DNA of 64,000 nt, from positions 225,193,654 to 225,257,653 of the forward strand of contig JAHLJT010000631.1 in assembly GCA_031308135.1 (NCBI GenBank), written 5' to 3'. The notes beneath the pieces were generated by a model. It saw only the letters and a program-made list of their open reading frames with translations. It had not been told where the DNA came from and did no database searches. The DNA comes from Acheta domesticus (lineage: Eukaryota; Arthropoda; Insecta; Orthoptera; Gryllidae). The first letter of the stretch is position 1; each line of letters opens with the position of its first letter. Both the position numbers and the translations under genes were made by a program. Below are positions 45,222 to 56,936 of this stretch, one piece after another.

Positions 45222-45745
45222 AGGTCGCTCAGGGTATCAACTGATGTCACTGCAGTGCCTCTGACCGGGAGGCCGTAGGTTCGAGTCTCGACGGTAACAG
45301 GAATTTCGTCATTAGATAGCTAGGTCGAATTCAATCGCTGTCTGGAGGCGATTTCTAGCGGCCAGATGATCTGATCTGTTGTTTTCCGTGCGTGTTCTGT
45401 CCGATCAATACCAGGCAGTGCCCTAACAAAAAGGCCACGGATCGCGCACGATCTATCCTTCCCCTTACTTGCCTTATTCTCACCCCTTACTTACTCACAC
45501 ACACACACACACGTGCATGCACTACACTAACACACGCCGGAGGACCGGTCGGGAGCTTAAAGCTTATCCCGGATGGAACGGAGCCTCGCTGGTGAGAGAT
45601 ATCTGTACGGGAAAATCCCGATAGCCTATAGGAAGTTCAGCGCCGGAAGGAAGATACCGCCGTCTTTCAAAGCACTATACTTACGGGACTGACGGCCTTA
45701 GCATTTGACGCGCCCGGAATTATTAATCAATAATTAATATACAAA
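45222..45745 (+). mobile_element. SINE-1 copy 6, near full length
   Basis: 'cgctcagggtatcaactgatgtcactgcagtgcctctgaccgggaggccgtaggttcgagtctcgacgg' positions carry the A- and B-box-like motifs. The B box 'ggttcgagtctcgac' is well preserved. It has an internal (CA)n, the 'ggtcgggagcttaaagctt' block, 'gacgcgcccggaat' and a tail of 'attaatcaataattaat'. Confidence 0.85.
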
Positions 45746-46670
45746 AATAATGGGGCAATATATTTTCCAGTGTATACATTTTTATTTTATATTTTATGCT
45801 GCTATACTTAATAGAGTATTATAGAGATATTACGTTAATAATTGATTAGCTGCAAATTTGAGATACTCCGCAAATCATTGCTTTGGTAACATCATATATT
45901 CAGAGACCGTGCAGTGGGCGTGGGTAAACATTGTAATAATGCTATACATTTATTAACTAATAGAGACGTATGATAGTACGATTAAATTATACAAATTGTC
46001 AATACAATTTCAGTAAATTTAAAATCTTTCCAATTTTTTTGACCACCTCGTGCTATGTAGTGCAGGTACAAACCACCAAAAATGTGCTCGTATTAGAAGA
46101 TACCTAAAAGCCCTCATGTTAAATATTACACCATAAGAAATATTAATTAGTGGTTATTTAGTAAAGTTCGAAACCCGAATATTTAAGAACCCTTAACGCC
46201 CCCTTTACGACTTATGCTCTATGGAAAAGAGTAAAGTATTGGGAATGGGATGAATACGTTTTTATTGCAATTCTGCATTTGTCTTAAATCGGTTTTATGC
46301 ACCTCTAGAGGATAATTTACTATCCGAAAGAGGCACATCCACGGGAGTTTGGTTCGTTGGCATCTTATAAATCATTGAAAACCATCTTTTCTCAGCGTTT
46401 TACACATACCTAATATGGAAATAGCGTGTTCTTTATATCGGACCAGTTACACTACTGAAAATAGTTGTGTCTCTCCAAATGACTGTTACATATAGATATT
46501 TATATTATTTTGTACAGTCGATGGAAAGTACTGATTTTTATTCTAGTAGTTTTTCGAAGTAAAAATCGTCACTGAATATTTTCCCCATTACTCTCAGTTC
46601 AACGAAAATCCAACGACATTCCGTTATGTCATTCACCTCCCAGAAGCAGTACAAACAGACGCTCAAAAGG
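45746..46670. other. No recognisable feature
   Basis: AT-rich spacer. Confidence 0.4.
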
Positions 46671-46674
46671 CCAA

Positions 46675-46880
46675 ACGTGCTTCGGCGACGCGACTTCGCG
46701 CAGCGGCGATAGATTTCACTGGACCGCGGAGACGAGGCGCGGCGCGGCGCGGCGCGGCGCGGCGCGGCGCTGCGAGGCGTTTGATGGCGCGGCGCGACGA
46801 GCGCGGGCGTTTGCGCTGCGCATCGATCAGCAAACGGCGCGAGCGCGCTCAGATGCCACTCGCCGCGAGTATGCGCTCCG
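46675..46880. repeat. CpG-rich island with (GGCGC)n
   Basis: Seven or so pentanucleotide units 'ggcgc' at 46738-46772, within a CpG-dense block. The antisense 180-codon frame (46538-47080) owes its length to this and the following C-rich tract. Confidence 0.7.
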
Positions 46881-46884
46881 TCCC

Positions 46885-47700
46885 CACTCCCTGCAGAAGC
46901 TCCCGCCGCCCTGCCACCCCCGCAGGACCGCACCCCGTCCCCGTCCCTCGTCCTCGCTCGGATTTTGTCGGTCGCCCGCTTTTGCTCACCTGTCTTGCTA
47001 GCCTGGCTCACTTGCCTGCCTCGCTTTCCTTTCTTCCTCACCTGTCCGCCTGCCATGTTCCCCCTGCCTGTCCCCCTCACCTGTCCCCCATGTCTGCTTC
47101 ACTCGCCTGTCCGTCCTTGTCCCCCGCCTGGCTTCCCTCACCTGTCCCACTTACCTAATCCCCTAACCGGCTCCTTTCGATTGTCCCCCTCGCCCATCCG
47201 TCTTGCCTGACCCCTTCGGCGGCTTCCCTCGCCTATCCCCCTCACCTGTGCACCTCGCTTGTCCTCCTAGCATGTCCCCTTGTCTGACCCCCTCGCCTGT
47301 CTGGCTCTATCCAGCTCGCCTGGCCCACTCGCCTTTTCCACTTACCTTTCCAGCACTCCTGTACCGCTCTCCCGAACTTCATCCCCCACATACACACAAT
47401 CGTCCGTGTCCGCCTGCTTATCCCCGCTTAACCATCACCGCCTATTTGTCCTCCACACCCGCCCCTGCACACTCGCCCCCGCTCATCCAACTCTGCACGC
47501 CCACCCTTTCACACCGTCCCTTCCTCACCTTTGACACCTCCCAATCGCGCCCACATGTAAACCCACATGCAGACCCGACCCGCACGTTCCGACCCCTACA
47601 CCTTCCCATCGCACCCGCGTGCTCACCCACATGCAAACCCGTCTCCACTCTCCGACCCCTTCACTCCCCCACATCTCCCAACGCCCCCGCGACTACCAGC
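46885..47700 (+). repeat. C/T-rich degenerate repeat tract (cacctgtccccc type)
   Basis: For about 800 bp the + strand is strongly C+T rich, with recurring 'ctcgcctgtcc', 'ctcacctgtcc' and 'cttgcctgacc' phrases spaced 12-18 bp apart (46985-47340), then looser 'cccccac' phrases. It is a degenerate minisatellite. The 203-codon frame at 47203-47814 has a Pro/Ser/Leu/His composition with no domain and is considered spurious. Confidence 0.7.
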
Positions 47701-47759
47701 TCTGTGCACCAACGCTATTATTGCGGACGCTATGAGGCGGCGCGGGCTACAGTAAAAAT

Positions 47760-48612
47760 ATTTTTACGGCTGCAATCGACGTATCGGGCGGGGCTCTATT
47801 CAGGCGCGTCGTAAACTAGTCGTGGTGCTTCAATGTAGCTTCCATTGTTGCAGGGCGACCTTCTATATTTTCATATCTCTGCTATATCAAACGGTCCTAG
47901 TCCAGTGTTACTGCCCTGCATCTAGTTGTAACCGATGCACACGTGGCTAGCCGTTCAGGAGATAAGAAGTCTTTCAGCACGTTACAGGTTAATTGTTTTG
48001 ACCTTTAGGGACATTATTGTGGAAACAGCAAAGGGGTTTGAAAGATGGGTCATTAGAACGAGATATTTTTTTAAGTCGCTTTACATATTTATGGCACAAA
48101 GTATGATCACCGAACTTAAAAGATCATTGTATTTTTTAACGATAAGTGGAGTCGTGTAATATTTGCAACCTCGCTGACTGTAGAATAATGTGTACGTTTT
48201 TCCATGTGACTTTAAAATACTGTAATTGAGTCACTAGCCGCATTCCTTCTTTAAGAATAGTCATTCATTCATATAATTTTCTTCATTTACAAGATATATT
48301 TCAGAATGTCACCAAGTAACCCACCTATCGTTTATCATTCTATCTTTTATTTTGTTCATAATATATGAATAGCATTACTTTTCCGTCGTTTTTCTCATCT
48401 AGTGAGGTAGCACCAATACGACTTTATAGAACCGCTTGCTACATTAATTTTTATTTTAAATTATTCATTAATAATTTGATAAAGTATTTCATCTCTAAAG
48501 TATTTCTGTTCTCAAATCAATTCTAATTTTATTTAACTTTGAAGCGCGTAAAACTGACCCTAAATATTAGTGCACATGATATTTTTCTACATTTTACTAT
48601 TCTATACTATTT
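47760..48612. other. No recognisable feature
   Basis: AT-rich spacer; the 74-codon frame at 47935-48159 has no recognised similarity. Confidence 0.4.
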
Positions 48613-48747
48613 TGATACTGTTAAAAATGAAAGTGTACTATTTATTGTTTACATCACTGATACTGTTAAAAATGAAAGTGTACTATTTATTGTTTACATC
48701 ACTGATACTGTTAAAAATGAAAGTGTACTATTTATTGTTTACATCAC
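48613..48747 (+). repeat. 45-bp tandem repeat, three identical units
   Basis: The unit starts tgatactgttaaaaatgaaa and is present three times without a visible difference. 45 is divisible by three, so a frame (48539-48787) repeats DTVKNESVLFIVYIT three times. A very young triplication. Coding is not supported by anything else nearby. Confidence 0.95.
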
Positions 48748-49132
48748 TGTTTTTTTCTCCACAGAAACTAATCACTTTCTGAAGTAGATCTGTGAATCCT
48801 CTAGACTTTTTTTGCGTTTTATTGAATGATAGATGCGAAATGAAGTATGTTTTGTCTCTGACCCAAATATGAGTGCCTTATCTCCTGCCTTGGAAATAAT
48901 GACACTGATTACGTTTGGAACAACGAATTAAAATTTCAAAATTGATGCGTTTATGAGTGAACACTAAAGGTAAAGATTGATATTTTAAAAATAAATTTAA
49001 TAGCAGTCTCAATATGAATAATTCAACTACAATTACATATCCATATGCGTTGCAGTAAAAGGTTTGTGGCACAGATGAAATATTTACTTCTGGTGAATAT
49101 TTCAAATATTTCTTTGTAATATTTGTTCGAAA

Positions 49133-49133
<1 letters not shown>

Positions 49134-49188
<55 letters not shown>
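49134..49188. repeat. (ATT)n tract not occupied by a Dong copy
   Basis: About 18 units. The adjacent right side (49189-49290), read on the minus strand, contains a possible B-box-like 'ggattcgaccc' and ends in this TAA tract, so it may be the tail of another TAA-tailed retroelement. No Dong sequence lies beside it. Confidence 0.85.
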
Positions 49189-49290
49189 TCATTAAAGCCA
49201 CATGACTTCCATGACCATATGTTATTAAACAAATTGGAGTTGGTACTGGGTCGAATCCAGTGCTCGGTATTCTGCGACATTCGAATTTAT

Positions 49291-49975
49291 CTGTTGAAAT
49301 TATCCAACATTCCATTCGAATACTCTCTTTAAGATTACTGGTATGATTGTCTCATATCTCTAGCACAATCTAATGACGTAAACTGGCGTGCAAACGGGTA
49401 CAGCTCTTCCATATGACTCAACGCAAGTTTCCATCCAATAGAAACTAATGTTTTGATTAATCTAAACTTTTTTGTTCGAATCACTCACGATGAGCAATCT
49501 GATTACCAGCAACTTTGTGCGTTAGACTGCGATAACACACCATACCTTCAATGAATTATTGGGTTTATTGAAAGATCATCTTTTTGCAGTGTAGGCAATT
49601 AGCATTGAACGCCTGAGATCTATGCTACCCGCCGTACAGCTGTGTCGAGCCTTTAGTAGTTGTTGCTGTGTTGGATCTGCAACCCGCTGGCCCCAGTCCC
49701 AGACCTCAACAGTATGCTGAATGAACTTTCGTTCGTACCAAATATGCATTTGAAGGCATACAAGCGAACATTTGTTCAATAAGACGTGTAGAGATCGTTA
49801 AGACATCCCGATACTATTTTAAATTTTCAATTAATTTTAGTTTTGCCCATATCAAGTCGGGAATCGATTTTCACTAATTAATGAAACAACCAAACAGTTG
49901 TAAACGATGCCAAACACAGCTTCTTGGCATTTATGCTTCGAGTTCAGTCGCGCTCCTTCCGCTCTCTTTCTTTCC
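49291..49975. other. No recognisable feature
   Basis: AT-rich spacer. Confidence 0.4.
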
Positions 49976-50300
49976 GGTGGCTGAGTGGGCTACAGAGTAG
50001 CACCATCCGCCCCAAGGCGCCCCCGCCCCCGCCCCCGCCCCGCCCCCCCTCCCCGCCCCCTCCGCGGCGCCATAAACCGCAACGGCGCGCCCTTTGACCC
50101 TCGCGCGGCTTTCAGCGGCGGCGATAAACGCGCCCCACCGCCCCTCTCCACCCGCATCACCGCTCCTCCCCCTTCCCCGCCCCCGAACCGCGCCCGCCCC
50201 GAATCCGTTCCCGCCCCTGTGCCCGTGACGTACCTCAACACGTGCTGTCCCCGAACCGTACCGCTCCTGGATCCGTTCTCGTTCCTGTTCTCGTCTCTGC
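49976..50300. repeat. C-rich / CpG-rich block
   Basis: 'cgcccccgcccccgccccc' runs at 50020-50060 followed by CpG-rich sequence and 'gttcccgcccctgtgcccgt'-like phrases up to SINE-1 copy 7. The 130-codon frames on both strands are artefacts of composition. Confidence 0.65.
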
Positions 50301-50349
50301 CTCGTTCCCGTCCCTGCCTTCATGCCCGTCGTCCCTGTCCCCGTACACG

Positions 50350-51236
50350 TCTAGCGGCCGGCTGCTCTGATCGGTAGTTTTCCGTTTGTTTTTGCTATCA
50401 TTACTAGGCAAATCACGGAGAACCATCCTAATAAGCGGGCTATGGATCGCACGCAATCTTTCCTTCCTCTTCCTTGCCCTAGCCTTACCCTTTACTTTTA
50501 TTTATTTGTCAAAAAACAGTAAAAACTGTATGTGACGTGTGGGGAAAGAAATTTATCTGCGCACATTTCCTTGAGGGCCAGAATAAAAAAAACAAAAAAA
50601 AACGAAAAAATAATTATAGAGATAATAATTATTTTAGAAAAATAAAAATATTTGAAAAATGTTTTTTCCCGAGTAATAGAAAATCAATTTCAACTGTAAA
50701 TGAACTACAAGCAAAAGGAGTGCTCAACAAAACGTGCGCACAGTGAAGCTACATTTACGTCCAGAAGCAAAACAAGGGGCCATCTCAGCATTTGCTCAAT
50801 GGATCAGGGAAACTGGACAAAAACCTGATCGAGATGGGGGTCATTGACCCGGAAGCTGAAGTACATTACTTGTTACAGGCGTATTAAATATTTTTTTAAA
50901 TGTATACAATGCAAACGTAAACTAATTCATTATATATCTTTGTTTTGTTACATTAACATTATTTTTCTTACTTCTATGCACTTACGTGCATTACACTACC
51001 TCACGTGCCGGGAGACCAGTCGGAAGCTTAGAGCTTGTCCCAGCTCGGAAGGTGCCCCTCTAGTGGGTGATGTCTTTTTTGGGGTAAAATTCCTGTAGCC
51101 GCCGTATAGGTCGGCGCCAGATCACACCATTCAGCGACAAAAATCCCCGCCACCTCTCTATTGAAAATATGTACTACACTTACGGGACTAATGCCATTTG
51201 CCGTTGGAAACGCGAAATAATCAATCAACTTCGTGT
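50350..51236 (+). mobile_element. SINE-1 copy 7, 5' truncated and interrupted
   Basis: It starts at 'tagcggccggctgctctgatcggtagttttccg', runs to about 50500, and resumes at about 50965 ('cttctatgcacttacgtgca...'). It continues through 'ggagaccagtcggaagcttagagcttgtcccagct' to 'cgcgaaataatcaatcaac'. The interruption of about 460 bp is a separate insertion. Confidence 0.75.
50500..50964. other. Insert of unknown type within SINE-1 copy 7
   Basis: AT-rich, A-rich runs (50584-50606) and a GC-richer patch 50748-50868 containing 'gaaactggacaaaaacctga'. No terminal inverted repeats detected. It might be a retroposed fragment or remnant. Confidence 0.45.
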
Positions 51237-51884
51237 GATTTGAAAGGAGACGTACTGTGAAATCCTGAAGTAAGAAATTATCGCGATATTTGCACTAAGG
51301 ATCATTGACACAAAATGAAGTACCTATTGCGATGGACAGAAGTTTCTAATAATTAGTATGATAAAATATTAATTTAACGGAATTTTTAATATTTTGTTTC
51401 ATTTTCGAACATGCCTCAGGCAAGGCTGCTTGTACTCCTAATAGGACCTGTCTGAAGATTAACTTCAAAACATATTTATACAACCATTATGTTTGTATTT
51501 ATTTGATAGTTTATGATTAATACACTTGTTTTCGCAATCTTAATTCGTATACCAATACTTGCAATTTATTCTTCATTAATATTCCTTTTCTTTCGGTCTT
51601 TTCGTGAATGATCTCACTTTTTAATATTATATTATGGTCGCCTTTAATCAAAAATACAGCACTCATAGCGATTATCGAAAAAGGTGAGACCGTTCATTTC
51701 CATTATATATTTGTTTTCTAAAACCTTCATCTGGGCTTCTAACATAGTAATGATCAATGGTCCAATTTGTTAAGTCTCATCATTATTTCTGTAGTTTATG
51801 GCCTCACATCCAAACCACCACCCACCAACATTCACACCCAACAAAAAAATGTGAAAAGAATGAATCTTTCGAAGTGCCGAATTT

Positions 51885-52560
51885 CACTTTTACTTTATAA
51901 ATATTAGTATTTGTTATAAACGTTACTCAATTAGTCAGGCGCAAATTCTTTTAATATTTTGCTGTAGTGTTGTCCCTAAAGTTTAATTTATACTTTTCCG
52001 AGCATCGCAGAAAATGTCTCTATTCTTGTTCATAATCTTTATATGGTTAAAATTATGTTAATCAATTTTCACGCTCAGCTCGTGAGACCTCCATATTTGC
52101 CGCTTATTGCCGTGCCACCGAGCACTACCTCTTTGATTCCCCAGCTGAGACGGCCGTCGATTTCCTCTCCCGCTCCCAGCGGAAGTATCTGCAAACAGGA
52201 CGGCCCGTTGAATACTGACTACGGTTGGATTTCACTTTATAAATATTAACATTTGTTTAATGCACAAAATGCGCAAACACTATTCGCCCTTCCTGAAGTG
52301 TTTGTATCAATTTAACTTATACATTTTCGAGCATTGTAGAGAATGCTGTTATCAAATATTTCAGATATTCTTTTCCCTAATGTTAATAATATAGTTAAAA
52401 ATATATTAATCAACTTTCACGTTTAGCTCTTGTGACCTAGCTTATTACCGTGCCACCGAGCACTGCCACTTTGATGCCCCAGCTGAGACGGCCGTCGATC
52501 CCCCCGCTCCCAGCGGATGGATCGGCAAACAAGACGGCCCGTTGAGCACCGGCTGCGGTC
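51885..52560 (+). repeat. Diverged ~340-bp tandem duplication
   Basis: Unit 1 (51885-52225) and unit 2 (52226-52560) share in order 'atttcacttt.actttataaatatta', 'atttatac.tttt.cgagcat.g.agaaaatg', 'taatcaa.tttcacg.t.agctc.tg', and 'ccgtgccaccgagcact.cc'. Further shared blocks are 'ccccagctgagacggccgtcgat', 'ccgctcccagcgga' and 'gacggcccgttga'. The GC-rich 3' halves are better conserved than the AT-rich 5' halves. Confidence 0.85.
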
Positions 52561-52800
52561 GGCGGCCGCAGCGGCAGATGACTGTCGGCGGGCGGCTTCC
52601 GGTTGCGGTCCGCCCAGGGGGCGGGGCAGCGGGGAGGGCGCGGAGGGGTTTGGGCGGGTCCGGTGGCGGCGACCGCAGAGCCCGCTGCCCTGTCATCGGC
52701 CCCGCCCGCCCGCCCGCCCGCCCACCCGACAGACAGACCGATTGTTGATCGAGCGATTCCTGTCGGTCGACAGCCGACGCGCGGCGCGCGGTTGGCAATC
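52500..52800. other. CpG-rich island
   Basis: It continues from the second tandem unit. Dense CpG with 'ccgcccgcccgcccgcccgccc' at 52700-52725. Six overlapping open frames on both strands show no family; function unknown. Confidence 0.4.
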
Positions 52801-52971
52801 CTGCGCAAAGGTTGTTTGTTCCACGGGGGTATTTACGCTCGTTTGCAACCAAAGCAGCACTTTAGGCAACGCCGATTCGAAGCTCGCGGCGAATGTACAG
52901 AGCGGAGTCATGTAGGAAGGGATTCTAATACTGGCGGTCGGACGGCGCTTAATGACGGCAGATGCAAACAT

Positions 52972-54525
52972 ATATTTCTAGTTTCAGAGAAAAAGGAGGT
53001 TTGAGGTTTAATCGTGCATAAAAAGCGCACGTCACTTTTCCTTTGTAAAGTGATATTTATTGTCCGGTCGTGTTTCAAATATACGAATGTAGTAAAAGAA
53101 ATTTCCAGGGAATGCTGAATCGGTTTTTTGCATTCCTTATTTTGAAAATATTCAACTATTGTATTTAAAATAAAACATTATATTTTTTGTTCACCTATCT
53201 TAATTTCTTTCTATACATAGGTATTATTTTCATTTTTATATATTGCGGAAATTTAGTTACGAACTGTCAATAGAGTCTGCATAAAGAATGCAACTGATTG
53301 GAATAATAACACAATATGTATGCCACACCCAGCTTTCCTAATATAAACACTTCAACATTATTAATCTCGTAACAATAAAGTGTTTTAGAGAGTAATCTTA
53401 TATTTCTGGCGGATGTCAAGAAAACTTCCAAGTATTGAAAGATTTTATTTTGTAATAATTTCTTTCAATTTTTTAATACTTTTAATACAAAATATTATTA
53501 ACCTTTTGTGATTTTATGAGGCAGTTTTTTCTCGTAGTATTTCTCCCTGTGTATCGAGTAAATGGGCATTTCGTTGGCCACGGTTAGAATTCAAAACGGT
53601 GATTGCGAACAAAATTATAGCTTCTCCGAAGTAAAGTACAGCTGTTACAGCTTTCAACCGCTAAACACAAACATTTCCATGACCAACTCACGATGAATAT
53701 TCATTCATCAAATCCCAAACGGTGAAGCAATTGCGAGAGTGGCGCTGTAATCGACTGTTAAATATTTTCTCGCAATAAAAGCTCATTAATGATGACGCTT
53801 TTATGAAATGAGTGCTGAAAAGTCAGTAGAATATTTATTCACTTACAAACGTATTGGATTTATAACTCAATAACTTTGAAATTAATTATTGCTGAGTATT
53901 TAGCGTTAAAAATTATTGTAAAATAAATTGTGTGTGTTTTATGTAAGCTTTTACTTGCATGTTTGTAGTGACACTCTTTATAGGCGACATATTGTGCCAC
54001 AGAAACAATTTACTACCTTTCCGGAAATTCCTAATCTATTTCTTTTCATGAGTGAGAATATTTTTAAAGGCAGTTGAATTTCTTCTCCAGCACATTGTAT
54101 ATTCAGAACTGAGTGAAAGTAAACGTCTTAAGTGTATTATTATTTCTACTTTTTTAATCACTGCTAAAATAATGGTTCCCTCGGCTGCATAAAAACAAAC
54201 GTTTCATTCACTTTAAATTACAGAGTGAAATATTGCTTGGGCGAAACGTTTTCAAAATCTGGGAGAAATAATAGTTTATTTCCGATTTTCTTTGGGTAGA
54301 GAAAAAAGAAATATAATGAAGCACATATTCGAAAAAGTATTCATTCAAAAACAAATGCTTAACGATTACAGTTCACATCGTACAGTTTAGTGATTGAGTT
54401 ATACTTAAAAAGATCAATGAAACTATCTTTTATTAAATGTGAAACTCACCACTTTCTTGCCTTCAAAACTCACAGATAAATTTGATGGTAGTTAATTGTA
54501 TTTTGAAATATCTCTTGAAACAAAA
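52972..54525. other. No recognisable feature
   Basis: AT-rich DNA without features I can support. Confidence 0.45.
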
Positions 54526-54730
54526 TACAGTCGACTCCGGTTATAGTGAATTTGGCTAAAGTGAATCCTCGGATAGAGTGAACTTAAAGTATCTGGTCCA
54601 GTTTCACTTACATCACAAATAAGCATAAGAATATTGTTATATTGAACCTGAACCTATAGTAATTGTAGAAAAGAAGTCCTGAAAATTAATTGGATTTCGT
54701 GTTATTAAGCGAGTGAAAGGGCCATCAGAG

Positions 54731-54823
54731 ACTGGGATGGTGTTCCAACCGTGCAAGAGGAATTGAAAGGTGTCAAGACTGCATTAAGATTCTTAGAAGA
54801 AAATACAAATAATAATTACTAAT
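54731..54823 (+). pseudogene. C-terminal fragment of a Tigger/pogo transposase
   Basis: From about 54731 a frame reads 'DWDGVPTVQEELKGVKTALR' then 'FLEEN' and stops near 54822. The pattern of a short acidic segment followed by an amphipathic helix ending FLEE is common just at the end of Tigger-type transposases. Nothing upstream of 54720 in the element resembles the catalytic core. Confidence 0.5.
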
Positions 54824-54894
54824 GAAAAATGCTGGAAGTGAGCAATTGAAAATAATTAATTTGTAAGAAGAAATATATTGAAATTTTCAGTTCA

Positions 54895-54896
<2 letters not shown>

Positions 54897-54970
<74 letters not shown>
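54897..54970. repeat. (TA)n microsatellite inside the pogo-like remnant
   Basis: More than 30 TA units. Poly-Ile/Tyr frames on the minus strand are artefacts. Confidence 0.95.
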
Positions 54971-54971
<1 letters not shown>

Positions 54972-55282
54972 TAGGTTATAGTGAACCTCTGATATAGGCA
55001 AACAAACATGTTCGCCCGCAGAAGTTCACTATATCCGGAGTAGACTGTATAATTTAATAGGCATCTCCTTTCAACTTCATAATTTCCTTCCACGCCCAAT
55101 CACTGAAACATTTTCAGTGACGATTTTAATACACTTTAGAAACAAAATCTGTTTTCTTTTCTTGGCTATTGTAACTCACGTGAAATAGCAATTTTCACAC
55201 GAACAGGAATGTACCCATCTCGAAGCTCAAAGAGCTTGCATAAGCCCACGGCACAGAAAGTGAGCAGCGCAATGCGCGAGGG

Positions 55283-55640
55283 CGTCATCGACGGCGGCGG
55301 CGGCGGGCGCAGGAGGAGCCGGGGAAGGCAAGAGGGCCCTTTGTAGGGCGAGGAATGCGGCGCCCCCGGGGCTGCCGCCCCGCTCCTTTGCCCGCCCTCC
55401 GCCCTCGACTAGCGGGGCTGCTATCTGTAATTAACGTGCCGCGCAGCTGGCGGCGGTGGCTTTCGGCGCCTATCGCCGACACAGCCCCCTTCCCCGCCCA
55501 CCGCCCCCACCCCGCCTCCTGCTCCTTCCTCTTTCCTTGCCCCTTCCTCTCGCCCCTCCGTGATGCGCGCCGTCCCGACCTCCCTGCACTGTCCCTCCCG
55601 CCCTCTCCCCTCCGCACGCTCCCGTTATCCGTTTCCCACC
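55283..55640. other. CpG-rich island preceding SINE-1 copy 8
   Basis: 'ggcggcggcggcgggcgcagg' then C/T-rich sequence. The 165- and 162-codon frames over it are composition-driven, and the forward one runs into the SINE. Confidence 0.4.
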
Positions 55641-55644
55641 AGCC

Positions 55645-56022
55645 CTTTCTGCTCTCAACACCAGGCGATGGCCGGACCAGTTCGCTAACAAACGGGCCAC
55701 GGATCGCACGCGATCCTTCCTTCCTCTTTCTCGTCCTATCCTCACCCCTTACACAAACATTAACCTGCCACACATGCTACACTACCATACATGCCGGGAG
55801 ATCGGTCGGGGGCTTCGAGCTTGTCCCGACTAGGGCGGTTCCCCGCTGGTAAGAGATACCTGGTTGGGAAAACCCCCGCTAGTCGTCTGTAGCTCGGCGT
55901 CGGATCTCGCCATTCAGCGAGGGAAGACCACCGCCGCCTACCGATGAAAAACATGTACTACATAAACGGAACTAATAACCTCAGTAGTTGACGCGCCCGG
56001 AATTACTAACAACAAACAAACC
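55645..56022 (+). mobile_element. SINE-1 copy 8, 5' truncated
   Basis: From 'accaggcgatggccggaccag' through 'gggccacggatcgcacgcgatcc', 'gagatcggtcgggggcttcgagcttgtcccgac', 'gccattcagcgagggaagaccaccgccg' to 'gacgcgcccggaattactaacaacaaacaaac'. The tail is (CAAA)n-like. Confidence 0.8.
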
Positions 56023-56936
56023 CCTCCCTTCTTCTTTCCCCTCGCTACCCTCTTCCTTAATCCACCGTACTCTTCCCCATCCCTCCCTCCACTTCCCTGC
56101 CCCATCCCTATTGTTCCCTATCCGTCCCTATCTTACCATGAGCACTTGCAATGCGCCCCACCCTGGCTCGCCTTTCCTGAGACCGCCCCTATCCACCCCG
56201 TTTGGTAAATCTCTGACGGGGGCGCTCCCACCCGCTGGGCCTTCTCGGCTTCCTCTCCACGGACCCTACGCTCCCTTGCATTCAGCTCTTTATCTTCTTT
56301 CTTGTTTTTCTGTTGTCATTCTAGTATAATGATGCTTAAGGAATGTCCTTTCCCTAACAATTTCCGTAATTCTTTCTACGTCTATTTCCTAACTACTTTT
56401 TAAGTTTCATAGTTCTGAATATTTCATTGTACCTATTTCTACTATTATTGTTATTGTTAATATTATGGCTGTTATTGCTATCATTATTTAGCCCAATTAT
56501 ATAAGTTGACATTTTGCTGGAATTGTATGTATATTTCTGGATTCTCTTATTCACTACATTGAAACAATGGTTTTTAATTAATTATTAAAAACTACTGAAA
56601 CAGTTTATCAAATCCAAAATATATCTCTATTAACACGTTTCTGTCATGGATTCGAATATGCAAGGGGCACAATTCGCTGTTTATTAAAGCTAGGTTATTT
56701 CATAATGATGGTTATTTGAAATAATTTCATGATGGTAATATATGTTGCTCCCTTTAAAATTTAGTTTTCATGAGTCTTCACATTATTTACAGAGATCAAA
56801 GAGAGAAACAACAAAGAGAGTAAATGAATGAGAAGTATATCAGTTGAGAAACCCATTCTGTTTCTTCTTTTATTTTGTTACCTCTGAGGAACTTTACCTA
56901 TTATTGCGTGAGTAGTAATAGATCTTGTCTATCGGA
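56023..56936. other. No gene; pyrimidine-rich start, then AT-rich
   Basis: C/T-rich to about 56330 (113-codon spurious frame), AT-rich after that. Confidence 0.4.

Larger units (their letters stand above)
54528..55047 (+). mobile_element. pogo/Tigger-like DNA transposon remnant with TA duplication
   Basis: Left end 'cagtcgactccggttatagtgaa' and the reverse complement of the right end ('cagtctactccggatatagtgaa') match at 21 of 23 positions. TA flanks both ends (54526-54527 and 55048-55049). TIRs beginning CAGT with TA duplication fit the pogo/Tigger group. The interior keeps a short C-terminal transposase-like peptide and a large (TA)n expansion. The element is an internally deleted, non-autonomous copy of about 520 bp. 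Confidence 0.85.

Noticed and set aside
47203..47814. 203-codon Pro/Ser/Leu-rich frame
   Set aside because: Lies in a degenerate C/T-rich repeat, with no domain and no conserved start context.
55355..55852. 165-codon forward and 162-codon reverse frames
   Set aside because: Opposing frames in a GC/CT-rich block; the forward one ends within SINE-1 copy 8.
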